Source: Desulfosarcina sp. (lineage in GTDB: Bacteria > Desulfobacterota > Desulfobacteria > Desulfobacterales > Desulfosarcinaceae). From it: a stretch of 5,979 nucleotides of DNA. Shown in pieces: positions 4,785 through 5,979 of the stretch; within the stretch, counting starts at the first letter, position 1, and each line of letters starts with the position of its first letter. The DNA lies in contig DAOWNV010000182.1 in the NCBI GenBank assembly GCA_030642405.1, forward strand, positions 1-5,979. Reading direction: 5' to 3'. A program made the translations under genes and the position numbers. The notes beneath the pieces are model-generated. The model was given only the letters and a program-made list of their open reading frames with translations. It did not search any database and was not told the DNA's origin.

Positions 4785-5979
4785 ATGGTATCACTAAAGT
4801 CCATGGTTCAAAAAAGCCTCTTGCTCAAGTTGCTGATCAGCATGGGTACGTTGCTTCTTTTCTCGCTTTCCATTTGGGGATTCTTTAATTTCCGATACCT
4901 GCAGAAAAAGATGGCGGACAACATCACCACCGGCACACAGCGACTTAGTAACACCATCCGCCTGGGCACCCACTATGCTATGATGCTCAACTCCAGGGAT
5001 GACATCAAGCAGATCATCTCAAACATTTCCAAACAACATAACATCGTCAATATCCGCATCTACAACAAGCAGGGTGAGATTAAGTTCTCCAACAAGGATG
5101 AGGAAGTCGACACGGTTACTAACATCAAGAACGAGGCGTGCTTCATTTGCCACCGCAGCGATCCACCGATTGAGCGGGTGACTCTTGCTGAAACGGTGCG
5201 CATATTCCGATCCGAAAAAGGGTATCGCCTCATGGGTGTTATCAGCCCGGTTTACAATGAACCGGGCTGTTCTACAGATGCTTGCCACGTTCATCCTGCG
5301 GATAATAAGGTTTTGGGTGCCATTGACCTGGTAGTATCCTTGAAAGATGAGGATCTTGAGCTGTCCCGATACGAGCGCAACCTGGTGTTGCTCGCTGTAT
5401 TCATCTTTTTAGCCACTTCGGCGATGATTTTGTTCTTTAATTATCATTTCGTTAAATTTCCTATTAAAAAGCTCATTAACGACACCCGCCGTATTGAAAA
5501 GGGGGATTACTCGACAAAGGTGGAAGTGGACCGGACAGATGAAATGGGCCAATTAGCCAAAGCCATTCAGGAGATGGGCACCGCTATAGACGGTAAACAG
5601 AGCGAGCTCAATAAACAGCGGGACCAGTTTCAGAGTATGTTTGAGACCGTACCCTGTCTCATTACCGTACAGGATCGAGATTTCAAGCTCATCAGCTACA
5701 ATCGTGAGTTTGCCGACAAATTTGCACCTGAGCCGGGCGACTACTGCTATAGTGCATACAAAGGCAGAACACAAAAGTGTGTGGACTGCCCGGTGGAAGC
5801 AACCTTTGCAGATGGTCGATCCCACTACAGTGAAGAGATGGGAGTGGACAAAGACGGCAGCGTCAAACATTGGATCGTCCGCACGGCACCCATCAGAGAC
5901 GAAACCGGGGAGATCGTTGCCGCTATGGAGATGAATCTGGACATTTCCGAACGTAAGCAGCTGGAAGAGAAATTAGAGC
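4785..5979 (+). CDS. Haem-c-binding membrane sensor with HAMP and PAS domains, probable histidine kinase (3' end outside window)
   Basis: 398 residues are visible and the frame is still open at the window edge. Order of parts: a short basic N-terminus; TM helix about 16-36; periplasmic domain about 37-198; TM helix about 199-219; a HAMP linker about 220-272 (FPIKKLI, RIEKGDY, DEMGQLAKAI); a short coiled linker; and a PAS domain about 283-390 ending in DISERKQLEEKL, which usually leads into a HisKA helix. The periplasmic domain holds C119-F-I-C-H123 and C162-x4-C167-H168, both c-type haem attachment patterns. This suggests sensing of redox state or a gas such as NO, CO or O2, with output in the cytoplasm. 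The PAS core carries Cys321, Cys332 and Cys335. Start choice: the ATG at 4785 has GGA 8 bases upstream; ATGs at 4779 and 4803 are alternatives. The catalytic domain is not visible, so a diguanylate cyclase or other output is possible. Confidence 0.85.
   Translation, partial: MVSLKSMVQKSLLLKLLISMGTLLLFSLSIWGFFNFRYLQKKMADNITTGTQRLSNTIRLGTHYAMMLNSRDDIKQIISNISKQHNIVNIRIYNKQGEIKFSNKDEEVDTVTNIKNEACFICHRSDPPIERVTLAETVRIFRSEKGYRLMGVISPVYNEPGCSTDACHVHPADNKVLGAIDLVVSLKDEDLELSRYERNLVLLAVFIFLATSAMILFFNYHFVKFPIKKLINDTRRIEKGDYSTKVEVDRTDEMGQLAKAIQEMGTAIDGKQSELNKQRDQFQSMFETVPCLITVQDRDFKLISYNREFADKFAPEPGDYCYSAYKGRTQKCVDCPVEATFADGRSHYSEEMGVDKDGSVKHWIVRTAPIRDETGEIVAAMEMNLDISERKQLEEKLE
5139..5153 (+). other. CxxCH c-type haem attachment motif in the sensor's periplasmic domain
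   Basis: Codons for Cys-Phe-Ile-Cys-His (residues 119-123 counted from the ATG at 4785) lie between the two TM helices, the compartment where cytochrome c maturation attaches haem. Haem would bind through both cysteines with His123 as the proximal ligand. Attachment is inferred from the motif. Confidence 0.75.
5243..5269. repeat. Perfect 10-bp inverted repeat within the sensor gene
   Basis: CAGCCCGGTT (5243-5252) and AACCGGGCTG (5260-5269) are exact reverse complements with a 7-base loop. Seven of ten pairs are G-C, so a stable mRNA hairpin is expected. No T-run follows, so it is not a standard terminator. It lies in coding sequence for the residues just before, and including, the first Cys of the second haem motif. 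Confidence 0.6.
5268..5288 (+). other. Cx4CH c-type haem attachment motif in the sensor's periplasmic domain
   Basis: Codons for Cys-Ser-Thr-Asp-Ala-Cys-His (residues 162-168) give the four-residue spacing known from some haem sites of Desulfovibrio tetrahaem cytochromes c3. A further His170 follows closely. The motif lies 39 residues after CxxCH, near the end of the periplasmic domain and just before the strand VLGAIDLVVSL. Confidence 0.6.

Noticed and set aside
4679..4888. Open frame of 69 codons covering the promoter region and the start of the sensor gene
   Set aside because: It overlaps the sensor's first TM helix in another frame, resembles no family I know, and its start has no ribosome binding site.
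1..5979. CRISPR arrays, tRNA or rRNA genes, insertion sequences, phage or toxin-antitoxin genes
   Set aside because: No regularly spaced repeats, cloverleaf-like segments, transposase motifs or terminal inverted repeats were found. The window is almost fully occupied by ordinary genes.

Overview
The window carries the 3' part of a tryptophan biosynthesis operon, two further genes translationally coupled to it, and the 5' part of a separate gene for a membrane sensor protein. All recognised genes are on the + strand. The gene content, the non-fused TrpG, TrpC and TrpF, and a sensor with two c-type haem attachment motifs suggest an anaerobic Gram-negative bacterium of the Desulfobacterota (sulfate-reducer or Geobacter-like lineages). 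This lineage call is an inference from protein character, not a database result.

Region 1-3557 is trpE (C-terminal 116 residues only), trpG, trpD, trpC and trpF. Together they convert chorismate to indole-3-glycerol phosphate: TrpE/TrpG make anthranilate, TrpD adds the phosphoribosyl group, TrpF isomerises and TrpC closes the indole ring. trpE/trpG and trpC/trpF overlap by ATGA. trpB and trpA (tryptophan synthase) do not follow, so the last step must be encoded elsewhere. Two active-site positions look unusual: TrpC has Ala221 where the family normally has Glu, and TrpF has Glu137 where the general-acid Asp normally sits.

Region 3550-4634 continues the same run without a gap. A small YheU/UPF0270-family gene overlaps the end of trpF. 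It is followed through a TTGA overlap by nfo, which encodes endonuclease IV with all nine expected metal ligands and begins at a TTG codon with a good ribosome binding site.

Region 4635-4784 is about 150 bp of non-coding sequence with a plausible sigma-70 promoter (TTGACC, 17 bp, TAACAT) and no convincing terminator hairpin. From 4785 to the window end runs a sensor, probably a histidine kinase: TM helix, periplasmic domain with CxxCH and Cx4CH motifs, second TM helix, HAMP, and a PAS domain with a cysteine cluster. The window ends before any catalytic output domain, so the kinase assignment is inferred. This sensor is the most interesting item in the window.
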